A stretch of 14,819 nt of DNA from Gammaproteobacteria bacterium (GTDB lineage Bacteria; Pseudomonadota; Gammaproteobacteria; Pseudomonadales; Pseudohongiellaceae). The notes under the pieces are model-generated. The model searched no databases. It had not been told where the DNA came from and saw nothing but the letters and a program-made list of their open reading frames with translations. Position numbers and translations under genes: made by a program. The stretch lies in the NCBI GenBank assembly GCA_003556835.1, contig PWQG01000231.1, positions 1 through 14,819 on the forward strand, given 5' to 3'. Below, in pieces: positions 6,472 through 13,559 of this stretch. The stretch's first letter is position 1. Each line of letters begins with the position of its first letter.

Positions 6472-7407
6472 GGTTTGCTGCTTTCTGACGAGGGGGCGAA
6501 GCCTGCACCATGACAGCCGTCAATGGCCTGAGTTCTGCATCTTTGTCGACGCCATCCTCCACCAGCACGGCAATCTGGCGCGTACGGATGCCACCATCGC
6601 CTGGCCGGGCCATCAGCGACAAGGACCGGGAAACTCTGACTTCCGGGGACTGTGCATCGTCAATGGCTTTTGGCATCGCCGCAGGCACCCCGATGCCGAG
6701 TCCGGCCGCCACCTCGGCGGCCAGATCGTGTGAAACATTGACCAGTGAAGACAGCATCCGCTCACGGATGGCCAGGATGGTCACCTTGCTCAGCTCAAAG
6801 CGAAATGCGGCAGCAATATGCGCTTGTTCTGCAGGCGTCTGGCTCTCGAAGAACAGCGAGGCCTGTGCATAATGCTCCGCAAATTTGATTGGTTTTCCGC
6901 GCACTTTGTCTCCGGACAGGGGTTCGGGGAAGGACTCGAAGCCCATGCTTCCGGCCTGGAACGGGCATCCGCCGGCCATTGAGTTCGGTTCGTAGGCCAC
7001 ACGTCCGCGATGGAGCGCCTGCCGGTGCATGCCATCGCGCTGATTGTTCTGTACTGCAGCCAGCGGCGAATTGATCGGGATCTCGTGGAAGTTGGGGCCG
7101 CCCAGTCGCGTGATCTGCGTATCGACATAAGAATGGATTCGACCACCGAGCAAAGGGTCATTGGAGAAGTCGATGCCGGGAATGATGTGCGCCGTACAGA
7201 AGGCGAAGGGCCACGCAAGCCAAGCTTCAAAGAATGCTGATTGTCGCTGAGTGGAACACCCTGATTGGTCGTCAGCGCCTGGTCGCTGGCATCGACCCGC
7301 ACTCGGTCGAGTGAAACAACCGTTGCGTTCTTTCCCAGCTTTGCCGCAGCCCCGGCCTTTGCACCCTCTGTTTTTTCGGAAGCGGTGCTGGCCGTCAGCG
7401 CAATCAC
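6461..7407 (-). pseudogene. Large-subunit catalase (KatE/HPII-type) with core deleted and 3' end truncated
   Basis: Two catalase pieces joined out of frame. The first (GTG at 7407 to about 7207) encodes a Lys/Ala-rich N-terminus, then DQALTTNQGVPLSDNQHSL and GLRGP, the usual entry to the catalase barrel. The second, in the next frame from about 7209, encodes AFCTAHIIPGIDFSNDPLL, then SYVDTQITRLGGPNFHEIPI with the haem-ligand Tyr, and the helical region to RVSRSLSLMARPGDGG. Roughly 300 residues are missing between them by comparison with E. coli KatE, including the catalytic His and Asn. The C-terminal DJ-1/PfpI-like domain starts (QIAVLVEDGVD) but stops after about 30 residues, where the DUF421 gene begins. 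It cannot make a working catalase. The response regulator stop lies 10 bases upstream. Confidence 0.88.
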
Positions 7408-7417
7408 GATCGGATGC

Positions 7418-8254
7418 CTACGTGCTCAGTCCCCAATCCACGTTCACTTCCAGACCGATACCCCGATAACCGACGAAGCGAAACGCGGCGTTGAACATCG
7501 GCTCCCCGCTGACTCGATACTCTCGCCGTGTACCATCGGCATCGACACGACTGAAGGCCAGATCCAGGAAGGGCTCGCGTGCCGCAATGAGCGCCCGCAG
7601 GTGCGCGAGTTCTTGTTCATCGCAGCCTTCGACATCTGTGCTTTTAGCATCTTCGGTCAGACCGTCGACCTGAATACCGAGCATCTCCAGAACCGGACCG
7701 GAGACTTTGGTAAAGTCGCCGTTTTCGTCCTGCTCCCAGTACCAGTCCGAGGCCAGTTCGGTCAGACTTCGATAACGCGCTTCGCTCTCACGCAGCTCGG
7801 CCGTTCGCTCTTCTATCTGCCGCTCCAGCTCGGCTGTGTAAGTCTCGAGCTTTTTGTGTAACAAGCGGACTTCCAGCATGTTGTGAATGCGCGTTTTGAC
7901 CTCGACCAAGTCCAGTGGCTTGCAGATGAAATCCTTTGCGCCGGCTTGCAAGGCACGCAATTTGTGGCCTGGCTGGGCAGTCAGAACGATGACCGGAAGG
8001 TAGCTGTCCTGAGCATCGACCTTCAAGCCGGCCATGACCTGAACCCCGTCCATACCGGACATCTGCAGGTCAAGCAGGATCAGGTCGAAATGATTCTTCC
8101 TGTGCAATGCGCAGACATCCTGCGGCCTCATGGTTGAAGTCACACGGGTATATCCAGCCTCAGTCAGCAACTGCTCGATCAGCTGCACATTGGCCGACTG
8201 ATCATCGACGATAAGAACTTTTGCGCCAAGAATCTCGGCAACGTTCATGCTCAT
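7418..8254 (-). CDS. Response regulator with receiver and PAS domains, possibly truncated
   Basis: A 278-residue protein; AGGA nine bases upstream supports the ATG at 8254 (8248 is an in-frame alternative). The receiver domain (residues 10-125) is complete: acidic pair Asp17-Asp18, phospho-acceptor Asp62 in LILLDLQMSGMDG, Thr92 and Lys112 (CKPLD). A coiled coil (about 128-160) leads into a PAS domain (about 158-272) with SLTELASDWYWEQDENGDF and ending FRFVGYRGIGLEV. No output domain follows; the frame stops eight residues later. In related receiver-coil-PAS proteins a GGDEF, EAL or kinase domain usually comes next, so the gene may have lost its 3' end in the event that eroded the catalase. 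It lies 5 bases after the hybrid kinase, its likely phosphodonor. Confidence 0.85.
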   Translation of the reverse strand: MSMNVAEILGAKVLIVDDQSANVQLIEQLLTEAGYTRVTSTMRPQDVCALHRKNHFDLILLDLQMSGMDGVQVMAGLKVDAQDSYLPVIVLTAQPGHKLRALQAGAKDFICKPLDLVEVKTRIHNMLEVRLLHKKLETYTAELERQIEERTAELRESEARYRSLTELASDWYWEQDENGDFTKVSGPVLEMLGIQVDGLTEDAKSTDVEGCDEQELAHLRALIAAREPFLDLAFSRVDADGTRREYRVSGEPMFNAAFRFVGYRGIGLEVNVDWGLST

Positions 8255-8259
8255 GCTTG

Positions 8260-9963
8260 CTATTTCCTGCTTGACTGCACCTCGGCAGCGGGCGATTTCG
8301 CCCTGACGAATTCCAGTGTCGCGTCCACTGTGGCAAAAAAGTCATGGACGTTGATCGGCTTGGTGAGATAACGAAAGAACCCCGCCTCCAGGCCCTTCCG
8401 GATATCACGTGGTATGGCGTTACCGCTGAGCGCAACCACCGGAATATGCGCAGCCACCGGATCCTCCCGCAGAATTTTCAGCGCCTGAATGCCGCTGATT
8501 CCGGGTAGATTGATGTCCATCAAGATCATGTCCGGCAGAAACTCCCGGGCCATCTCGATTCCCCAGCTGGCGTCGGTCGCGCTTAGAAAGCACAGATCAG
8601 GCCGACGTGATACTAATTCCTCCACCAGCAGCATATTGGCCGGATTGTCCTCGATATAGAGGACGGCTTGCGATTTCTGGCCGACCGCTTGCTCTTGACA
8701 AGCGCTAGCTTCGTTCTGAGTGTCCTCGACCAGGTGCTGGCGCTCACTCGTGATAGCCAACTCTACCCAGAACACACTGCCCTTGCCGACCGCGCTTTCC
8801 ACGCCAATCGTTCCGTCCATCACTTCGATCAGGCGTTTGGCCGTTACCAGGCCGATCCCGGTGCCTTCCTCATCCGTCATCTCCCGTCCCAGCCGATTGA
8901 AGGGTTGAAACAGCTGCGCGAGGTCTTGCTCGCATAGGCCCTCACCGCTATCCTCGATGCAGATGCGGATGCGCCCAGGTCTCGTGACGATGCAGTCCAC
9001 GACCACGGATCCGGATGGGCGGTTGTATTTGATCGCGTTGCTGAGCAGGTTGATGAGGACCTGCTTCAGGCGGGTCCGGTCAACCTTGACGTAGTGGCCA
9101 ATGTCTGCACTTGGGAATCTCAGGCTGATGCCCCGCATCTGGGCCTGGCCTTCGATCATGACCTTGCATTCCTCAATCACTTCAGACAATGACACAGGCT
9201 CTGTCGACAGCGTCAACTTGCCGGACTCGACCAAGGCCAGGTCGAGGATTTCATTGATCAATTCCAGCAGGTACCAGCCGGCTTTCAGAATTTGGTCGAT
9301 GCTGCGCTGCTGGACAGTCGTCGGCTGCGGCGACCCGGACTGCATCAGTTGCGCGAAACCGAGAATCGCATTGAGGGGGGGGCGTAGCTCATGGCTCATG
9401 CTCGAAAGAAAAGCCGACTTGGCATGGTTGGCCTTGTCGGCCGCGGCCATGGCGTCGAGCAGCTCTGTTTCGACCCGTTTACGCACCGAATTGTCGGTGC
9501 CGATCAAAAGGTAGCCGATCAGATCATCATAGTCGTCACGCAATGCGGTGATCGAGACAACGGCAGGGAAGCGGCTGCCGTCCTTGCGGATGACGTTCAT
9601 TTCATAGACGTCTTCGATCCCCTGAGAGGCCCTGAACGCCATTGCAGCGAAATCCGCGGCAATCGGGGTGGCGAACTCACGGCTCAATACCCGGGCGCGC
9701 GCGGCCAGGTCCTGTGGATCATGCAAATCACTGGCGGAGATCTGCCCAACAAGCTCAGAGGCTGCGTAACCCAGCAGGCCTTCGGCACCCGGGTTGAACA
9801 ACTGGATGAGGCCTTTGTCGTCGGTGGCAATAATCGAAAATCTTGGGCTGCTCAGAATCGCATGTTGAAACGCGCCGGCTTTGAGCAATAAGGCTTCGTG
9901 CCGCTGCAGCTGGAGAGCCGAATCCGGCTTTCCATGTTTGGCTTTGGCTGTTCGTAGGGGCAT
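8260..9963 (-). CDS. Hybrid sensor histidine kinase (PAS-HisKA-HATPase-REC)
   Basis: A 567-residue protein without transmembrane segments, so a cytoplasmic sensor. Domains: PAS (about 30-165, with FNPGAEGLLGYAASELVGQ and RKDGSRFPAVVSITAL), HisKA with phospho-His191 in SMSHELRPPLNAILGF, HATPase with N-box Asn309 (LINLLSNAIKYN), G1 box DSGEG (338-342) and G2 box GTGIGL, then a C-terminal receiver with Asp483 (MILMDINLPGISG) and Lys535 (YLTKPIN). Proline replaces the usual Thr four residues after the His, a position used for phosphatase activity in HisKA kinases. It is co-transcribed with the downstream response regulator. No strong ribosome binding site is seen at 9963. A near-perfect Crp-like operator lies upstream (10102-10117). 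The signal sensed is unknown. Confidence 0.9.
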   Translation of the reverse strand: MPLRTAKAKHGKPDSALQLQRHEALLLKAGAFQHAILSSPRFSIIATDDKGLIQLFNPGAEGLLGYAASELVGQISASDLHDPQDLAARARVLSREFATPIAADFAAMAFRASQGIEDVYEMNVIRKDGSRFPAVVSITALRDDYDDLIGYLLIGTDNSVRKRVETELLDAMAAADKANHAKSAFLSSMSHELRPPLNAILGFAQLMQSGSPQPTTVQQRSIDQILKAGWYLLELINEILDLALVESGKLTLSTEPVSLSEVIEECKVMIEGQAQMRGISLRFPSADIGHYVKVDRTRLKQVLINLLSNAIKYNRPSGSVVVDCIVTRPGRIRICIEDSGEGLCEQDLAQLFQPFNRLGREMTDEEGTGIGLVTAKRLIEVMDGTIGVESAVGKGSVFWVELAITSERQHLVEDTQNEASACQEQAVGQKSQAVLYIEDNPANMLLVEELVSRRPDLCFLSATDASWGIEMAREFLPDMILMDINLPGISGIQALKILREDPVAAHIPVVALSGNAIPRDIRKGLEAGFFRYLTKPINVHDFFATVDATLEFVRAKSPAAEVQSSRK

Positions 9964-10178
9964 ACCGGTATCCGGAGTCGAGGTAGGACCAATCCGCGAA
10001 TGGGACGCGTTGGACGAACGATCGCTTGATCGCTGCAGAGTCAGCAGGTATCAACACATCCCCGTCCGCCAAGAATCGTCGCAGACCTGCGTCTGCCGGT
10101 ATGTGCGCCAAGCCACATAGGGCGCCATCGAGGCGCTGGCCGTTGGATCTCCGGGGCCCCGAAAATCCTCCAGGGCGC
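9964..10178. other. Region between the hydrolase remnant and the hybrid kinase
   Basis: No gene is supported. A minus-strand frame stays open across it from 10252 and runs into the kinase in another frame, but it has no recognisable domain and its ends overlap both neighbours, so I treat it as chance. The stretch carries the near-match operator at 10102-10117. Confidence 0.4.
10075..10117 (-). promoter_or_regulatory. Near-match Crp/Fnr-like operator and candidate promoter for the kinase operon
   Basis: TGTGC-N6-CCACA at 10102-10117 matches nine of ten fixed positions. On the minus strand, 21 bases further on, GACGAT (10080-10075) keeps the A, A and T at the second, fifth and sixth positions of a -10 box. 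The predicted start is near 10068, with a leader of about 105 bases before the kinase ATG at 9963. Confidence 0.4.
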
Positions 10179-10781
10179 TCAGTGGGCGCGCACGTAACGG
10201 CGCCAGGGTCCGGCTTGCTGGCCGAGCCGATCGGCCACAACGGCCAGCACATCCCGGTTCCAGGTCATGCCGATATGACTGCTGCCAACCTCGATGTCAT
10301 GAACCAGACTAGAGCGCCTGTGGTGGCAACAGGTCTGCCACGCGACCACGCCATCCGAGCGGCTGTAGATCGAGGTGGTGCGCACGGGCGGCGGAGCCCG
10401 CAGCCGCCGGCTCATCGCCGCATCGACCGCCGCGGAACTGCCGTTCAGCAAGCGAAACAGCCAGCCCACGTTGCTGCAGTCGGCTACCGCGTTGAAAGGC
10501 GTTCCCATCGTGATTACCTGGCGGACGCTCGGGGCCATCAGCTTGGCGAGTTCGCGCGCATAGAATCCGCCCAGGCTCCAGCCGATCAGGGTGGCCGGCT
10601 GAGTGTTCCCGGAAAGCAGATCGACGACCGCTGACTTCAAGTCAAGCAGCCAGGCATCAAGATCGCCCTTGGGTCCGGTGTTGAAACCCTGGCCCCAGTC
10701 CGATGCATCGTAGCCCAGCGCGGCACAACGCGCGCGCAGACTCGCGACAGACTTGCCGTCTGTACCCAGGCCAGGAAAAAT
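10179..10781 (-). pseudogene. Alpha/beta hydrolase, main 3' part, cut off from its start by the IS
   Basis: About 200 codons of an alpha/beta-hydrolase (esterase/lipase-like). Reading from the IS edge gives IFPGLGTDGKSVASLRARCA, the first strand and oxyanion loop. It then shows the nucleophile elbow GWSLGG (Ser), the acid in YSRSDGVV (Asp) and the base in GSSHIGM (His), so the catalytic triad is intact. The frame continues into the IS as far as a TTG at 10802, but those residues come from the IS end. The missing first 15 codons lie beyond the element (12316-12272) in a matching frame. With no start of its own it is probably not expressed properly. The original protein would have been about 213 residues; its substrate is unknown. 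Confidence 0.8.
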
Positions 10782-10805
10782 GGGTCTATCCGAATCTCGC
10801 AACGG
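10782..10805 (+). repeat. Left terminal inverted repeat of the ISL3 element
   Basis: Begins GGGTCTATCCGAATCTCGCA. It matches the reverse complement of 12248-12271 at 20 of 24 positions without gaps. Confidence 0.82.
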
Positions 10806-10896
10806 ATTTCAGGCCTGATCCGGTCTGATTTGAGAGGACATGGGCCTCCTGTAAAGTTTTGTTTTCGCGAACAAACAACACAGGAGGTAAAGCCCC

Positions 10897-12202
10897 ATGG
10901 CCGCATTCAAGTTTATCGCAAAGCTGCTCAAGTTCAGGGACTTCCTCTGTGCCGGCCTGGCTTTTCGCCGTGGTAACCGGCTGGAGGTGCTGGTCAAGCC
11001 CTACAAGAACGGCTGCCGCTGCCCAGCGTGTGGCCGGCGCGGCAAGATCGTCCGGCAGCGCTCCGAGCCGCGCTACTGGCGTGACATTCCGGTCGGGCCC
11101 TGGTCGATCTGGCTGATGTACTGGCCGCGTGAGATCTGTTGTGACATCCACGGCCGGGTGACCGAGCGGCTACCCTGGGCTGAGGCGGGGAGCCGGGTGA
11201 GTCACCGCTTTGAATACCTGATGCTGCACGCGCAACGGCTTCGCTCAGGGGCTTCTTGCCTTCGGCAAACCGCCCCATCGCTTTCGCCTGCGCTACTGTC
11301 AGATCATGCCGCAGAAGGCCGCCGCCCAGCTGCTGCGGTTGCCGGCCTCGACCCTGTCGGACCTGCTCCATCGCACCATTGGCCGGCTGCGCGAGGGTCA
11401 TCGCATCCGGGGCCTCAAGACCATCGGCGTTGACGAAATCTCCTATCACAAGGGTCACAAGTACGCCACGCTGGTCTATGACCTGGAGCGCTCCTGCGTG
11501 GTCTGGATCGGCCAGGGCAAGGGCCGAGCGGCGATCGACCGGTTCTTCAACGAAGCGCTCAGCGACTACCAGAAGGCCAGGATCCAGGCCGCCTGCTGCG
11601 ACATGAGTCAGGCCTACATCGGTGCCATCCAGACACACTGCCCGAACGCCACTCTGGTGCTGGATCGCTTCCACATCGTCAAGGCGCTCAACGAGGCCGT
11701 CGACGAGGTCCGCAAAGAGCAGTGGCGCGAGGCCAGTAAGGATGAACGCAGAGCGTACAAAGGGCTGCGCTGGTTGCTCTACCGCCATTCGTCGACCCGA
11801 AGCCGGCGCGATACCCGCAACCTCAAGGCGCTCGACAAACACAACCGGCGAATCTATCGCGCCTGGCGCCTGAAAGAAGAGCTCGAGCACTTCTGGACCT
11901 ACCAGGCACCCTAGGCGGCAGAGCGGTTCCTGAAGCAGTGGACCAAAAGTGCCTTGCTCAGTCGCCTGGAGCCGCTGCGCAAGTTCGTCCATACCCTCCG
12001 GCGCCACCAGGATGCGGTGTTGGCCTTCATCGGCACCCGCGTAACCAACGCCATTGCCGAGGGGCTCAATCGCATCGTCAAGATCGTCAAGAATCGGGCC
12101 AGTGGCTTCCGTCATCTGGACGCGTTTTCCGACATGATCTACCTGACCGTCGGAGACCTCGATCTGCCTGGGCAAATTCCAGCTCGGTTCCGCACACTAT
12201 GA
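10897..12202 (+). pseudogene. ISL3-family transposase with frameshifting insertion and amber codon
   Basis: The start has a strong ribosome binding site (AGGAGG at 10883-10888). The N-terminus carries the zinc finger (CRCPACGRRGKIVR). The DDE domain follows: IGVDEISYHKGHKYATLVYD, CCDMSQAYIGAI, LVLDRFHIVKALNEAV and, near the end, VTNAIAEGLNRIVKIVKNRA; the C-terminus is IPARFRTL. Two lesions break it. A 64-base palindromic insertion after FEYLML (about 11228-11291) shifts the frame; removing it restores FEYLML-RYCQIMPQ. A TAG at 11912-11914, after FWTYQAP, interrupts the same frame, which then continues as AAERFLKQWTKSALLSRLEP to 12202. Both lie within conserved parts, so no active transposase is expected. 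Confidence 0.88.
11230..11293. repeat. 64-bp imperfect palindrome inserted in the transposase gene
   Basis: Nested inverted repeats: GCGCA (11230-11234) with TGCGC (11289-11293), GGC with GCC, GGGGC (11248-11252) with GCCCC (11272-11276), and TTGCC (11256-11260) with GGCAA (11264-11268) around a TTC loop. CTGC is present on both sides (11224-11227 and 11288-11291), 64 bases apart, like a short target duplication. It interrupts a conserved stretch of the transposase. The structure resembles a REP/MITE-like palindromic element; no second copy occurs in this window. Confidence 0.6.
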
Positions 12203-12247
12203 AAACGTCGGCACAGGCAGTCAGATCAAGCAATGCGGGCGATCAGC

Positions 12248-12271
12248 CCTTTGCGAGATCCGGATATAGCC
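12248..12271 (-). repeat. Right terminal inverted repeat of the ISL3 element
   Basis: Read on the minus strand it begins GGCTATATCCGGATCTCGCA and pairs with the left repeat at 10782-10805 (20 of 24). Confidence 0.82.
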
Positions 12272-12316
12272 GAAGATCAGATGCGCCGGTGGCTTCAGTC
12301 TGGGTCGCTCATGCAT
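12272..12316 (-). pseudogene. 5' fragment (15 codons) of the IS-interrupted alpha/beta hydrolase
   Basis: An ATG at 12316-12314 on the minus strand reads MHERPRLKPPAHLIF and ends exactly at the outer edge of the IS right repeat. The 3' part resumes on the other side of the element as IFPGLGTDG. Together they give the usual strand-then-PGLG start of an alpha/beta hydrolase. The frame match on both sides and the exact fit to the IS border support one original gene. The ribosome binding site is weak. Confidence 0.7.
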
Positions 12317-12358
12317 GATCAATCAAGTCTCGTTTTGCCGCCAAGCCGATTTAGCCCC

Positions 12359-12379
12359 GCCCGTTACAGCCGAACGGGC
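12359..12379. terminator. Stem-loop downstream of the DUF3185 gene
   Basis: A perfect 7-bp inverted repeat, GCCCGTT (12359-12365) and AACGGGC (12373-12379), with a 7-base loop. It lies between the DUF3185 stop (12402) and the hydrolase start. There is no T-run, so it is only a possible terminator. Confidence 0.3.
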
Positions 12380-12401
12380 AATGGGCGAGCAAGCGGGATG
12401 A

Positions 12402-12614
12402 TTAATGACTTGTGGATCGACTGAACACCAGGAGGCCCACACCGCCTGCTGCGGACGCTGCACCAAGAATCAGGTACCAGATGGTCGAATCCGTGAAACG
12501 CCCTGTCACCGCCTCCGTCACTTGATCGCCGATGCTCTGTGAAGACTGATAGGCCAAAAAGAGCAAAATCAACCCGATGACAAGCAACACAATTCCGATA
12601 ATCTTATGGTTCAT
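12402..12614 (-). CDS. DUF3185 family small membrane protein
   Basis: A 70-residue protein with a good ribosome binding site (AGGTAGGA) before the ATG at 12614. It opens MNHKIIGIVLLVIGLILLFL, has a polar loop with the family pattern (YQSSQSIGDQVTEAVTGRFT), and a second helix (WYLILGAASAAGGVGLLVF). This two-helix form with a GxxVTxAVTG-like loop is typical of DUF3185. Function is unknown; homologues often lie near csbD-type stress genes. It is 188 bases downstream of the PRC-barrel gene in the same direction, so it may have its own promoter, although I find no copy of the Crp-like operator there. Confidence 0.85.
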   Translation of the reverse strand: MNHKIIGIVLLVIGLILLFLAYQSSQSIGDQVTEAVTGRFTDSTIWYLILGAASAAGGVGLLVFSRSTSH

Positions 12615-12802
12615 GATTCCTACCTCTATCCAACAGACGAAGAGCTCGAAAGCGCTTCATGAAATTTGATACTCATTACATTCAGTTGAGCATCGCGCAG
12701 TGCTTAATCGTTTGGTCGATCACTCCATCAGTTTGCACGGGCAGGTCCGGACAGCGATACCATCCGGACTCTGCCACAATACGCCGGGGAAGCGATCTGA
12801 GC

Positions 12803-13195
12803 TTATCGGGCGTAATAGTCATCTACGGAGGAGCTCCACGCAGGATCAGCCATGTTTGGCCACTGGTCCTTGTCGAAACCGGGCGCATCCTTCAATCGCT
12901 TGGCGTCGACATCCAGCACAAAGCGTTTGTTCTCCTTGTCAAGCTTCAGCGCCTTCCAGGGGACAGCGAAATACCTTTCACCCATGCCAAGAAAGCCCCC
13001 GCAGCTCAAAACTGCATAGCGGATGCGGCCATCGGTGACGTTGAGCATGATTTCGTGGATTGTGCCGAGATTTTCATGCTCGAGATTGTGAACCTCATCT
13101 CCGGTCACACTGCTGGCACTCAATAGTTGGTCTCCGGCTTGCATGTGACCACCGTCAGCCAATGTCGTGTTCGAATGCATGGTTGAAGCGTTCAT
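12803..13195 (-). CDS. PRC-barrel domain-containing protein
   Basis: A 130-residue soluble protein with no signal peptide. The PRC-barrel lies at about residues 22-100: LLSASSVTGDEVHNLEHENL, GTIHEIMLNVTDGRIRYAVL, then GGFLGMGERYFAVPWKALKL. The C-terminus is FDKDQWPNMADPAWSSSVDD, as commonly seen in stress-associated PRC proteins. Its ATG overlaps the csbD stop as ATGA, showing translational coupling. PRC-barrels mediate RNA or protein interactions (RimM, photosynthetic reaction centre H subunit); the role of this small stand-alone type is unknown. It is transcribed with csbD from the promoter region around 13447-13489. Confidence 0.88.
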   Translation of the reverse strand: MNASTMHSNTTLADGGHMQAGDQLLSASSVTGDEVHNLEHENLGTIHEIMLNVTDGRIRYAVLSCGGFLGMGERYFAVPWKALKLDKENKRFVLDVDAKRLKDAPGFDKDQWPNMADPAWSSSVDDYYAR

Positions 13196-13371
13196 TTCTT
13201 GTCCTTTTTTGCGTCGCTCTTCATATCCCCATACTTGGCCTCGGCCTTGCCGGCATGCTTCTCGGCCTTGCCCTTGTACTCGGTCGTCTTGTTACCGGTG
13301 ACCTTGCCAGTGGTTTCCTTGATTTTTCCCTTGGCCTCATTGGCCCTTCCTTTGACCTGACTCTCGTTCAT
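13192..13371 (-). CDS. CsbD family stress-response protein
   Basis: A 59-residue, Lys/Glu/Gly-rich hydrophilic protein: MNESQVKGRANEAKGKIKET, then GKVTGNKTTEYKGKAEKHAG and a Lys-rich tail. The start at 13371 has AGGAG seven bases upstream; the open frame extends much further up (to 13611), but that part contains the promoter and operators. CsbD-like proteins are small, probably disordered or bundle-forming proteins induced by general stress (sigma B in Bacillus, RpoS or Crp-type control elsewhere); the molecular role is unknown. It is the first gene of a two-gene operon with the PRC-barrel gene. The operator at 13474-13489 fits class II activation with a leader of about 69 bases. Confidence 0.9.
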   Translation of the reverse strand: MNESQVKGRANEAKGKIKETTGKVTGNKTTEYKGKAEKHAGKAEAKYGDMKSDAKKDKK

Positions 13372-13446
13372 TGCCTTTCTCCTGATCATCGTTGCGAACG
13401 GACTCGACTCGGATATGGCGTAAATATCGCTGCGAGCTGAGGTTCG

Positions 13447-13489
13447 ATCATGAAGAAATGGCACGGGCTGGTCTGTGCGATAGAGCACA
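13447..13489 (-). promoter_or_regulatory. Crp/Fnr-like operator, site 2, and class II promoter of csbD
   Basis: A perfect TGTGC-N6-GCACA at 13474-13489. On the minus strand, CATGAT (13452-13447; four of six -10 matches) follows after exactly 21 bases. That centres the operator at -41.5 for a start near 13440, upstream of the csbD-PRC operon. Confidence 0.6.
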
Positions 13490-13543
13490 TTTGGCCGGCG
13501 ATTACCGCGTCCTTCGGAAAGAAGCATTTGCCTGATTTTTGTC

Positions 13544-13559
13544 TGTGCGACCTCGCACA
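13544..13559. promoter_or_regulatory. Crp/Fnr-like operator, site 3 (TGTGCGA-N2-TCGCACA)
   Basis: The most symmetrical copy: 7-bp arms TGTGCGA and TCGCACA around two bases. It lies 70 bases upstream of site 2. No acceptable -10 is found at the class II distance in either direction, so it may be an auxiliary site for csbD or act on the divergent metalloprotease from another distance. Confidence 0.5.

Larger units (their letters stand above)
10782..12271 (+). mobile_element. Complete but inactive ISL3-family insertion sequence, 1490 bp
   Basis: Bounded by 24-bp terminal inverted repeats that match at 20 of 24 positions and begin with GG. They enclose a single ISL3-type transposase gene in plus orientation, about 90 bases after the left end. 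It sits inside the alpha/beta-hydrolase gene. ISL3 elements normally duplicate 8 bp of target. The flanks here (10774-10781 and 12272-12279) are not identical, though in the hydrolase frame both encode Ile-Phe (ATTTTT and ATCTTC), so the duplication may have decayed. The transposase carries two inactivating lesions, so the element could move only if helped by another copy. Confidence 0.85.

Noticed and set aside
9755..10252. Minus-strand frame spanning the hydrolase end, the gap and the kinase start
   Set aside because: Both ends overlap supported genes in other frames and no domain is visible; the middle part was considered as a remnant but nothing identifies it.
10994..12175. Long minus-strand open frame (393 codons) opposite the transposase
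   Set aside because: It is antisense to clearly conserved ISL3 transposase sequence, has no recognisable domain, and owes its length to high GC.
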